A DNA stretch of 15,326 nt, taken from CAZQSL01 sp964595945. Lineage in GTDB: Bacteria > UBP15 > UBA6099 > JAJRTR01. The stretch lies in NCBI GenBank assembly GCA_964595945.1, contig CAZQSL010000092.1:1-15326 (forward strand), written 5' to 3'. A model generated the notes under the pieces. That model ran no database searches, was not told the DNA's origin, and saw only the letters and a list, made by a program, of their open reading frames with translations. This document shows positions 1-6,806 of the stretch, piece by piece (the stretch's first letter is position 1; the number at the start of each line of letters is the position of its first letter). The position numbers and the translations under genes are program-made.

Positions 1-10
1 CCCCAAACGC

Positions 11-39
11 AAAAAATCACCAGCATTTTTGTGCCGATG
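11..39 (-). terminator. Intrinsic terminator of tRNA-Ser
   Basis: Read on the minus strand, CATCGGC (plus 33-39) pairs with GCTGGTG (plus 18-24) across an 8-base A-rich loop. This gives seven pairs, two of them G-U. The stem is followed by A and then six T (plus 11-17). The hairpin begins eight bases after the tRNA 3' end, so it should end the tRNA transcript. The stem is modest in strength, but the U-tract and the position fit well. Confidence 0.65.
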
Positions 40-46
40 ACTTAAA

Positions 47-133
47 CGGAGAGAGAGGGATTCGAACCCCCGGTGACGTTGCCGCCACGTCGGTTTTCAA
101 GACCGATGCAATCAACCGCTCTGCCATCTCTCC
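47..133 (-). tRNA. tRNA-Ser(UGA)
   Basis: An 87-base class II tRNA on the minus strand. The acceptor arms GGAGAGA (plus 127-133) and TCTCTCC (plus 48-54) pair perfectly, and the discriminator is G at 47. The anticodon stem TCGGT/ACCGA encloses the loop CTTGAAA, giving anticodon UGA (plus 97-99), which reads UCA serine codons. A long GC-rich variable arm and a T-arm with the TTCGAAT loop complete the fold; the long variable arm is typical of serine tRNAs. The bases after the discriminator are TTTAAG, so CCA is not encoded and must be added by tRNA nucleotidyltransferase. The gene stands alone, with its own promoter and terminator. Confidence 0.96.
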
Positions 134-140
134 ACATTAA

Positions 141-169
141 AATATAGTTTGCAATAACAGCACTGTCAA
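141..169 (-). promoter_or_regulatory. Sigma-70-type promoter of tRNA-Ser
   Basis: Minus-strand TTGACA (plus 164-169, perfect -35) is followed after exactly 17 bases by TATATT (plus 141-146, -10). Only seven bases separate the -10 box from the first base of the mature tRNA at 133. The predicted start of transcription is therefore at or within two bases of the tRNA 5' end. Confidence 0.8.
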
Positions 170-205
170 CGAGGAATACAAAAGATCATATTTTCCATCA
201 CTTCC

Positions 206-339
206 GGGGGCCAAAAATCAACGAACTGAAGAATTATGACGATAACAAGAATCATACTCTATTTTGGGTAGTGGTAAAAGGCTGCGTATGGGATATTCAG
301 CAACGGAATGAGTAAACAAGGTAAGTAACAGATGATTAC
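206..339. repeat. Dispersed non-coding repeat, copy 1
   Basis: This stretch matches 14828-14966 in the same orientation. Shared blocks, in order, are GGGGGCCAAAAA, TCAACG, AACTGA-GAATTATGA, AAAAGG, ATGGGATAT, TCAGCAA, GAATGAGTAAACAAG and GATGAT. Between them the copies have diverged and carry small indels. Similarity starts sharply at the G run and ends where the ISAzo13-like remnant begins near 340. No open frame is conserved between copies. It is an intergenic repeat, possibly the end of an old mobile element; I do not recognise the family. Confidence 0.7.
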
Positions 340-783
340 CGTTGCGTTGCGAAGATGCTCGGCGAACTCGGCTACAGCCTTCAGGCCAACGCAAAAACGC
401 TGGAGGGCGGCGCTCACCCGGATCGCGACGGGTAATTCCAGCACATAAACGAAGTTGCCAAAAAGCATCTAGACGAATCACTGCCAGTCATATCAGTAGA
501 CGCCAAAAAGAAGGAATTGGTCGGACAATACCGTAACAACGGGCATCAGTGGCGTCCGCAAGGCGAGCCCGAACATGTCAATGTCTACGATTTTGTGACG
601 CCCGGTATCGGCAAAGCGATCCCCTACGGAATCTACGACATCGGACAAAACCTGGGCTGGGTCAACGTTGGAACCGACCACGACACGGCGAGCTTCGCGG
701 TGCAAAGCATACTCAAATGGTGGCGCGCAATGGGCAATGAAATCTATCCGCACGCCGGGAAAATCCTCATCTGCGCCGACGGC
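340..783 (+). pseudogene. ISAzo13-like transposase, internal fragment
   Basis: In one frame the plus strand reads a core segment of an ISAzo13-family (Rhodopirellula-type) DDE transposase. It passes through MLGELGYSLQANAKTLEGG (from 355), then HPDRDG, an in-frame TAA at 424-426, HIN, the SVDAKKKELVGQYRNNGHQW block with the first catalytic Asp, GKAIPYGIYDI, GTDHDTASFAV, and ends at ICADGGA, which should carry the second catalytic Asp. The N-terminal part and everything after ADGG are missing. At about 783 it runs directly into a minus-strand IS66-like remnant. The missing ends and internal stop make it non-functional. The family assignment rests on motifs recognised by eye. Confidence 0.85.
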
Positions 784-1288
784 GGCGCGCCGCCCGGTCC
801 CCTCGCATCGCGCGTGTAGGACTCGTGAATGACCGACAGATCAAGCCTTGCCGCCACATCCCGCACGAAATACGCCAAGTATCCCTCCGGCAACCACTAC
901 GTGCGCACCTCGTCGATCTCGTCCGGCCCGAACTCCACTCGCACCCAACGCTTGTGCCCCGGCTGCCCGCCGATCCTGTGCCCCGTCCTGCCCTTGCCAC
1001 CGCCCGTCTCGACAATGTCGCTTGACGATCGTACCGGTGCCGATGCACCCCATCCGCATGATCGCCACCGCCCGGCTTGACAATGTCGCTCGACGGCGGC
1101 TTCGATGAGTTCCCGGAATTCTTGCTGAGTCGCGCAACTATCTCTTCTAACCTCGACACAGCCTTTTCCAGAACAATCACGGTGTTCTTCAGCGCAACCA
1201 CCTTCTCGCGGAGCTGTCGGTTCTCCTCGCGTAACCAGGCATTCTCAGTCGCAAGTTCCTCACACGTTGGCATGTCTCTTTTTTCCAT
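782..1288 (-). pseudogene. IS66-like transposase (TnpC), broken N-terminal part
   Basis: On the minus strand an ATG at 1286-1288 (or the sixth-codon ATG at 1271-1273) opens a frame with a leucine-zipper-like coiled coil (repeats of REEN, QLRE, VVALKN, VLEKAV, RLEEIVARL). The IS66 hallmark KNSGNSSKPPSSDIVKP follows. The reading frame is then lost. The expected continuation KGRTGHRIGGQPGHKRW and PDEIDEV is found in a different frame, followed by a stop and further decayed sequence to about 782. The frame loss coincides with a partial direct duplication at 996-1094. The zinc-binding and DDE domains are absent, and no tnpA or tnpB partner is present, so this is a dead remnant. Confidence 0.85.
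996..1094. repeat. Partial direct duplication, 68-base offset
   Basis: Positions 996-1026 and 1064-1094 match at 28 of 31 bases (each runs from GCCACCGCCCG to ACAATGTCGCT-GAC). The offset of 68 bases is not a multiple of three. On the minus strand the first copy reads DIVKPGGG in the start frame. The second reads DIVETGGGKG in the frame that continues into IGGQPGHKR. Removing one 68-base unit would restore an uninterrupted IS66 frame across this point. Confidence 0.8.
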
Positions 1289-1304
1289 GCCTATATCCTA
1301 TTTA

Positions 1305-1795
1305 TTACTTATTCGGGGAATTAATAGATGCTCTATTGTGCGCTATTGTCCTGTATGCGGCCCGTGAACGGTTACAGATGGCGGTAATCAGGTCCGGCAC
1401 ACTTTTGAAAATCCCTCTACGGATGCGCTTGCGTGTGAGTTCCCCAAACCAACGCTCAACGAGATTCAAACAAGAGGAGCCTGTCGGCATGAAGTGTAGA
1501 TGGAATCTCTTATGCTTCTCAAGCCATTTTTTCACATTCGGGTGATTGTGCGTTCCGTAGTTGTCGAAATCAGATGCATATCCATGTCTTTTGGCGTTTC
1601 ACGGTCAATCTTATGCAGGAATTTTAAGAACTCTTCATTGCGATGTCGGGGATAACAGGTGCCGATCACATTGCCTTCCGCCACGTTCAGCGCGGCGAAC
1701 ATACATGTGGTTCCATTGCGTTTATAGTCGTGAGTCATTGTGCCGTAGCGAAGAGGCGGTTGAGCGCTATGGCGACGATATATGCACCAGTTGCT
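1305..1795 (-). pseudogene. IS630-like transposase, C-terminal fragment with frameshift
   Basis: The minus strand reads the DDE core of an IS630-family transposase. From about 1795 it gives SAQPPLRYG, MTHDYKRNGTTCMFAALNV, GTCYPRHRNEEFLKFLHKID and DMHLIS. A one-base loss near 1575 then shifts the frame. The next frame gives DNYGTHNHPNVKKWLEKH, FHLHFMPTGSSCLNLVERWF and IRRGIFKSV, ending in a stop at 1305-1307. The DNYGTH and LNLVERWF blocks normally hold the second and third catalytic acidic residues. The N-terminal helix-turn-helix part is missing and the C-terminal tail is divergent. It abuts the IS66 remnant on one side and the lipoprotein gene region on the other. Confidence 0.87.
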
Positions 1796-1815
1796 ATCAT
1801 CGAAATTGCCTGGAG

Positions 1816-1846
1816 ATGACAATTTGTGGTGCTTTTGCGGTACAAT
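1816..1846 (+). promoter_or_regulatory. Candidate promoter upstream of lipoprotein gene
   Basis: ATGACA at 1816-1821 (five of six to TTGACA) and TACAAT at 1841-1846 (five of six to TATAAT) are separated by 19 bases, slightly longer than ideal. The pair lies about 40 bases before the ATG at 1885, just past the edge of the IS630 remnant. It would be the likely start of transcription for the lipoprotein gene and possibly for the two membrane-protein genes behind it. Confidence 0.4.
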
Positions 1847-1884
1847 GTTGTTAATTGAACGATTAATATGCTGGCGGGTTGAAG

Positions 1885-3069
1885 ATGAAACTGACGAGAA
1901 ACATATATCGGAGACAGATGCCCCTTGTGATAATGGCGGTGCTTGCGGTTGTGTGCTCATCATGTGGGCGGAGTGTGATTAAAACGGCTTCTGAAGCGGC
2001 AGTTACGGTAAGGAACAATGTGACTGTCAAAACTAATGACTCACCGCAACGGATGATCTACTGGGTTTATGCCTACGGGCGGAATTCGGCTTTGTACAAT
2101 CCAAAGTCGGCTAAACCTACAAATGCGATCACTTATATAACCGATGGGAACATCAAGGGGCTGATGCCCGAGGACGCACGTGGGCCGTGGTTCGCAGAAA
2201 TGACATCACAGGGTACTGGTGAAACACAGCCGGGGCAGTTTATTGCCATCATGCTCGATAGTGGACTTGAAGACCTTATGCTGTTCACGCTCGATAGCGG
2301 CAAGCAGGTGGAGGTCAACTTTTTCCTCAAACGGCTTGTCAACAGTGTCGCCACACAGAAAGACGGAACCGTTACAGTCAATGGAAATCGTGATGTCGAA
2401 TTAGGCTGGCTGTTGTTAGCACTTGCCCGCATTGACAATACCGATTCGCGCTGGACTGGGAATACCGGACGGCCCACAGGTACGGATGATATAGTGGAGA
2501 CGGTACTCCGCAGACCGGCTGGAAGTGGCGAGCACAACGGGCTCGTGGCCATGCGAGGCGTCGCGGCGGCGGCAAGAGCACATCGTACGCAGATTTTTGT
2601 CCGCCAGTCATGGGCTTTCAGAAAAAAAGTCACAGTCGATGGCAAGAGGATCGCAAAACCTGATTACGATACGGTACCCATCAGCGGCGTATGGCTCAAG
2701 GCCGAAGACCGCATCGCTAAAACCGTCCGGCTGATGAAAAAGAATCAGGGGGACGATGGCGCTTTCGATGCCAGTTGGTACAGGGGCAAATCAGCCGGAA
2801 ACGGAAGTTTCACATACGAAAAAATGCTATATACTGCACTGGTTTTTGACTTTCTTGGCGAAGCGCTCGAAGATGAAGAGCTTGAAGCCCCCTGGGTAAA
2901 AAAGACGGTGACATATCTTGCAAGGTCGATTGAAGCCAACAGGAGAAATCTGGGAAAACAGATCGAGGCTCCCGCAATCGCTGTGCGTGCCATGGAAAAA
3001 TACAGAATCAGGCTTGTCAGGAAGGGGAAAGCCCCGGTCGAAGCCGATATCGAAAGTTGTTGTAGATAA
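1885..3069 (+). CDS. Putative lipoprotein of unknown function
   Basis: A 394-residue protein when started at the ATG at 1885, which has GGCGGG six bases upstream; a TTG at 1879 would add two residues. The N-terminus is basic (MKLTRNIYRRQ), followed by a hydrophobic run (PLVIMAVLAVV) and a lipobox-like CSSC with Cys27 as candidate lipidation site. This suggests an envelope-anchored protein. The rest is soluble and I do not recognise the family. The C-terminal third has helix-rich stretches with GDDGAFDASWY and SFTYEKMLYTALVFDFLGEAL. These recall alpha/alpha-toroid repeats of terpenoid-cyclase or prenyltransferase type, but the resemblance is weak. It lies 100 bases before a GT-C-like membrane gene on the same strand and may belong to its operon. 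I infer an envelope role only. Confidence 0.8.
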   Translation: MKLTRNIYRRQMPLVIMAVLAVVCSSCGRSVIKTASEAAVTVRNNVTVKTNDSPQRMIYWVYAYGRNSALYNPKSAKPTNAITYITDGNIKGLMPEDARGPWFAEMTSQGTGETQPGQFIAIMLDSGLEDLMLFTLDSGKQVEVNFFLKRLVNSVATQKDGTVTVNGNRDVELGWLLLALARIDNTDSRWTGNTGRPTGTDDIVETVLRRPAGSGEHNGLVAMRGVAAAARAHRTQIFVRQSWAFRKKVTVDGKRIAKPDYDTVPISGVWLKAEDRIAKTVRLMKKNQGDDGAFDASWYRGKSAGNGSFTYEKMLYTALVFDFLGEALEDEELEAPWVKKTVTYLARSIEANRRNLGKQIEAPAIAVRAMEKYRIRLVRKGKAPVEADIESCCR

Positions 3070-3169
3070 GCGGCTGGGATGCAGTCAATTCCACTGGTTC
3101 CTGCAGCCAGTGTCAAATATACTGGCCCGGTCGCCAATCATTCCCCCGATCGTCTGAAAGCCGGAGTTT

Positions 3170-5065
3170 ATGAGCTTTGACAATCCGGAAAAAGAGTGGA
3201 AGGACAGGCCCGGTTTATCGTGGTTTGCAGTTTTGTGTGCTGTCTGTGCGCTTGTGGCTGCCGGATATCTGTTTTTGAAATTTCTTGCTGTTCCGCCTGA
3301 TGATCTCTATTTCAACGATTTTCCGCCACTCAGATATTCTATGGAACTCGCCCGCAGATTTTATGCGGCCAACGGCAGTCTGTGGGGCTATGACCCGCAC
3401 TACATGGCAGGCTATCCGGCTGGTTATATCTGGAATGGGCATATATTGCTGCGCGCCGTGTCGGTGTGGTTCAGCAGCGTGCCGGTAAGCCGTCTGCTGT
3501 GGATCATCATGGTATCCGGTGTGGGAGTGATGCCGGTGATGTGGTGGGTGGCGCTTCGTGTGGCCGGATGGGACAGGCGCAGTGCCACCACCGGCTTTGT
3601 GTTCGGGATGGGCTATATGATTGTGGGGATGCCGATGCTGTTTTTTGTGGTTGGCATGGTGCATACGGGGTGGATGGTGCCTGTGTGTGTGCTTGGGCTA
3701 TCGGCAGTCTATGGGTATGCGTCGCGCGGGGGGACTGCCGGATGGCTGATGCTCGTTGTAATCGGGGTGGTGGCTCCGGCGCTGCATCCTTCGACGGTGC
3801 CTGCGATAGCTGCTGGCGTGTTGTGCGCTACGGGAGTGGCTTATCATGGCGGAGGGGGCAGACGGGTTGCCCTGATGGCCGCCGCGTTTGTGCCGTCGCT
3901 GTTTGTCAATTTCGAATGGCTTGTGACAGTTGCCTCTCAGATGCACTATATATCGCCGGTGCCAGAGGCTCCTTTCTGGAGAAATTACGATCTGCTGCTG
4001 CCGTTAAAAGAGTATTTTGGGGGCATGGCAGTGATGAATACTCAGGCTGTGACAGGCATGCGTGGGGTTGTTCATTCGATAGTGCTGTGTGCGATCGCTG
4101 TGGTATGCGCTGGAGCAGTGGCGGCTCGTAGCGAAGACGGGGAGGGCAGGGGGCGCGTGATGTATTTCGCGATCGTTGGGGGTGTACTTTGGATATTCGG
4201 CTACTATGGCGCATGGATACCCGGTACAGGAGAGATGAATCCAGCGAAGTATGTGGTGATAGCGCAGATGATGTTTGCGTGCGCCGCGCCGGGTGTGGCC
4301 GCGATGCGGCATGATCATGTGGGGACTGCGCTTGTGAGTATGGCGAGTATTGCGGTGATTGGCGCGGTGGGATGGTGTGTTGTATGGTACGGTGCGCTTG
4401 CGCCCGTGATGTCGGCGAGGGAACCAGCCGCTATGACGGATGTCAAAAAGTATATTGGCGAATTGGAGGGCGCCGGACGCATAATGATAGAAGACACTGG
4501 CAGAAATGGTGATGACAGCAGGGGCCAGCCCTATGGCGAAGGTTATGGACTGTCACTTTTTGGCATCACTACTGGCCGGGAGTTTATTGGCGGACCATAT
4601 CCTTATGTGATTTTGCAGCACCGGCACGCGGCATTTTTCGATGGCCGTGCGTTTGGCAAAAAGATCGAGGATATCCCACCGGATGAATTTGTCAGGAATG
4701 CGGCATTGTACAATGTAGATATCATATTGTGTTGGTCGCCGTCATCGGTGGGATATTTCCGGCGTTTTGACGGAGTGTTTAGCGCAGCAGGAATAAACGG
4801 CGGATTTGCGGTATTCAGGATCAGGGGTGCTAAGCCGGATTGGTTCTTGAGGGGAAGCGGCAAAGTCAAGGCCGGTTATGACAGGATTGTCGTAAGAGAC
4901 GCAGTATCGGAATCCGGCATGGTCGCTCTGAAGTATCACTGGGTCGAAGGACTCGAAGTAAAGCCCCGGGGCCGCGTCGTGAGGTATCGTGCGGGCGGCG
5001 ATCCGGTGGGTTTTGTCGGAGTGGCAGGTGCGCCCCCTGATTTTGTGGTGGAGCTGCGCAAGTGA
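3170..5065 (+). CDS. Multi-pass membrane protein, GT-C-like (PTPS-related family)
   Basis: A 631-residue integral membrane protein with roughly ten hydrophobic segments between residues 16 and 430, followed by a soluble C-terminal domain of about 200 residues. The first long external loop reads DDLYFNDFPPLRYSMELAR, then GSLWGYDPHYMAGYPAGY (residues 44-86). This is the pattern of membrane proteins labelled 6-pyruvoyl-tetrahydropterin synthase-related, which are thought to be GT-C glycosyltransferases using polyprenyl-phosphate sugars. The later segment PALHPSTVPAIAAG also fits that family. The usual acidic catalytic position would be among D44, D45 and D50. GGAG three bases before the ATG is a somewhat close ribosome site. 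The GT39-like gene follows after 27 bases, suggesting co-expression. Third codon positions are strikingly G-rich. Donor and acceptor are unknown. Confidence 0.8.
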   Translation: MSFDNPEKEWKDRPGLSWFAVLCAVCALVAAGYLFLKFLAVPPDDLYFNDFPPLRYSMELARRFYAANGSLWGYDPHYMAGYPAGYIWNGHILLRAVSVWFSSVPVSRLLWIIMVSGVGVMPVMWWVALRVAGWDRRSATTGFVFGMGYMIVGMPMLFFVVGMVHTGWMVPVCVLGLSAVYGYASRGGTAGWLMLVVIGVVAPALHPSTVPAIAAGVLCATGVAYHGGGGRRVALMAAAFVPSLFVNFEWLVTVASQMHYISPVPEAPFWRNYDLLLPLKEYFGGMAVMNTQAVTGMRGVVHSIVLCAIAVVCAGAVAARSEDGEGRGRVMYFAIVGGVLWIFGYYGAWIPGTGEMNPAKYVVIAQMMFACAAPGVAAMRHDHVGTALVSMASIAVIGAVGWCVVWYGALAPVMSAREPAAMTDVKKYIGELEGAGRIMIEDTGRNGDDSRGQPYGEGYGLSLFGITTGREFIGGPYPYVILQHRHAAFFDGRAFGKKIEDIPPDEFVRNAALYNVDIILCWSPSSVGYFRRFDGVFSAAGINGGFAVFRIRGAKPDWFLRGSGKVKAGYDRIVVRDAVSESGMVALKYHWVEGLEVKPRGRVVRYRAGGDPVGFVGVAGAPPDFVVELRK

Positions 5066-5092
5066 CAACGGTCTGCCGAAAGGTGTAAGGTG

Positions 5093-6694
5093 ATGAAAAA
5101 ATTATTGAAATACCTGCCTGAAATACTCCTGCTCACGGTAGCTGTCTTTCTGCGTTTCAGGGGGCTTGGCACCGCTTCGCTGAGCGTGGACGAGGGCCGG
5201 CTTGTTATGTTTGCCGGAGCCGGTTACCATGAAATAGAACAGCTTTTCAGGATCGGCGCTGACAGAAACTTCGGTGATACGGCGGGGTATATTGCACTGC
5301 TGAAAACATGGATGGAATATGTGGGCAGCAGCGTATTCGCTATGAGAATACTATCGGCAGCGGCTGGCGTAGCCGCTGTTGTGTTTTTCTATCTGGCAAC
5401 GCTCAGGCTGACGAACAGGAAAACCGCACTGGTGGCAGGTGGAGCAGCGGCATTGATGCCGGCTTGGGTGCTTATGTCGCGTACCGTGTCGTCAGATGCC
5501 GTTTCCATGATGTTATTTATGCTGGCTCTTGCGGCATTGTGCGTGATTTTTACCAGAAAAAAACCAGGCGTACACGTTGTGGCCGCATATCTGGCAGCGA
5601 TGGCTGCCGGCATGCTTGTGGGATGGAGTTGCATACTGGTATTCGTAGCGGCCAACATCCTCGTCCCTGTTTCGGACGGTGGGGCACAAAAACTGAAATG
5701 GTGGCTTCCGCTCAATGCGTTGCTGGCAGGCATGGTTGTGATAATGTGGGATCACTGGCTCATGACATTTTTTATACCGGTGTCGCAGACGGATTCTGCT
5801 GTATGGGGACTCGTCAACGAAATGAAACTGCTGCCCAGAGAGAGCTTTATCGGCGCAGCGAGCAAGGCGTTTGTGCTCGAAAAGTATATAAGGGTCATGT
5901 ACGGGTTCGGGGGTTTTATCATTTACAAACTGCAAAATTTTCCGGCAGTGCTGGCGCTGCTGCTCGTGCCGGTGGCTATCCATATTGTACCGCTATACGG
6001 GTTGCGTGAAAGGGAAGGCGCCGGGCGGCAGAGGTTATTCATGTTTGTATTCGCGGTGATCGGCGTGGGGGTTGCGTTTGGCGCGACTTACACGTCGATG
6101 CGTGACTGGACATTCATGCCGGTGTGCGGGATGGCGTTTTTGATGCTGTGCGGAGCGGCTATCGATGCTGGAGACAACAAGCGGCTGAAATACATATTCG
6201 GCGCGGCGATACTGTGTCTGGCGGCCGGATGCCTGCCTGCCGTGACTGGCATGGAAAACAGCCGTCCCGACTGGCAGCAGGCGGTTGCCGTGTTTTCCGA
6301 GGACACAGGCAAAGACACTCCAGTCATTTTCATCGACGGAAAAGTATCGCCTCCGGCGTATTATCATGCGTCTGGCTACAAGGAGCGGTTCGTGTCGCTG
6401 TACCAGAATTTCGACTTGGAAACACTCAAGGGCAGCAAGGGATTTCGACAGACACGGGTGACGCGGCTGCTTGATGCCACGATCGACAGCAGGCCTCCGT
6501 TCGGACTTGCGGAAATCATAGCGAACAACGATGGGCAGGCCTGGATCGTGGAAGTCATCGACGACAGTTACCGCACACCGCGTCATACCCATGAATACAG
6601 GACATGGCTGAAGAAATATGCTGCGATAGAAAAGCGAGTCGAAATCGGCGGTGGGGTCAACCTCACTCTCGTGCGAGTCTATGACAAGCGGTGA
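5093..6694 (+). CDS. GT39/ArnT-like membrane glycosyltransferase
   Basis: A 533-residue polytopic membrane protein starting at the ATG at 5093, with AAAGG nine bases upstream; a GTG at 5090 is an alternative. After the first membrane helix the periplasmic loop carries SVDEGRL, with Asp33-Glu34 matching the catalytic acidic pair of the PMT/ArnT (GT39, GT-C fold) family. The next stretches (SSVFAMRILSAAAGVAAVVF, RTVSSDAVSMMLFMLALAAL) follow the family pattern of fG-S-fa-RlpSal and sRtv-sD. About ten helices are followed by a soluble C-terminal domain of roughly 140 residues. Such enzymes move a sugar from a polyprenyl-phosphate donor to a lipid, protein or glycan outside the inner membrane. The common PP-motif after the DE loop is not evident, so the substrate cannot be read off. 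It is probably co-transcribed with the preceding GT-C-like gene. Confidence 0.85.
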   Translation: MKKLLKYLPEILLLTVAVFLRFRGLGTASLSVDEGRLVMFAGAGYHEIEQLFRIGADRNFGDTAGYIALLKTWMEYVGSSVFAMRILSAAAGVAAVVFFYLATLRLTNRKTALVAGGAAALMPAWVLMSRTVSSDAVSMMLFMLALAALCVIFTRKKPGVHVVAAYLAAMAAGMLVGWSCILVFVAANILVPVSDGGAQKLKWWLPLNALLAGMVVIMWDHWLMTFFIPVSQTDSAVWGLVNEMKLLPRESFIGAASKAFVLEKYIRVMYGFGGFIIYKLQNFPAVLALLLVPVAIHIVPLYGLREREGAGRQRLFMFVFAVIGVGVAFGATYTSMRDWTFMPVCGMAFLMLCGAAIDAGDNKRLKYIFGAAILCLAAGCLPAVTGMENSRPDWQQAVAVFSEDTGKDTPVIFIDGKVSPPAYYHASGYKERFVSLYQNFDLETLKGSKGFRQTRVTRLLDATIDSRPPFGLAEIIANNDGQAWIVEVIDDSYRTPRHTHEYRTWLKKYAAIEKRVEIGGGVNLTLVRVYDKR

Positions 6695-6727
6695 TATCTA
6701 TCCTATTCCCATTTCCCGCCGCTCCCC

Positions 6728-6757
6728 TTCACACCCGTACTTATTACCATATATAAT
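6728..6757 (+). promoter_or_regulatory. Promoter of alpha-mannosidase gene
   Basis: TTCACA at 6728-6733 (five of six to TTGACA) and a perfect TATAAT at 6752-6757 are separated by 18 bases. The predicted start, near 6764, leaves a 5' leader of about 43 bases before the ATG at 6807. This suggests the mannosidase is transcribed independently of the membrane-protein genes before it. Confidence 0.65.
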
Positions 6758-6806
6758 CGGTGTAGTGGATGTTCAGGAGTGCCTGCCACGCAAACGGAAA
6801 GGATTC

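Noticed and set aside
47..133. tRNA-Ser as an integrase attachment site
   Set aside because: I found no second copy of the tRNA 3' end in the window and no integrase gene, so there is no direct evidence of tRNA-targeted integration.
3215..3664. 149-codon minus-strand open frame inside the GT-C-like gene, and similar long antisense frames at 5513-5983 and 6035-6592
   Set aside because: These are His-, Arg- or Gln-rich shadows of G-rich coding sequence on the plus strand. They have no family motifs, while the plus-strand proteins show clear membrane and family features.
6740..6780. dif-like recombination site near the skew change
   Set aside because: The AT-rich stretch is explained by the TATAAT promoter. 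The two 11-base arms expected of a XerC/XerD site are not present.
6651..6806. N-terminal extension of the mannosidase frame back into the preceding gene
   Set aside because: The extension lies partly before the predicted transcription start, has no ribosome site, and looks non-coding. Family 38 enzymes of this type begin shortly before the zinc-binding HLD motif.
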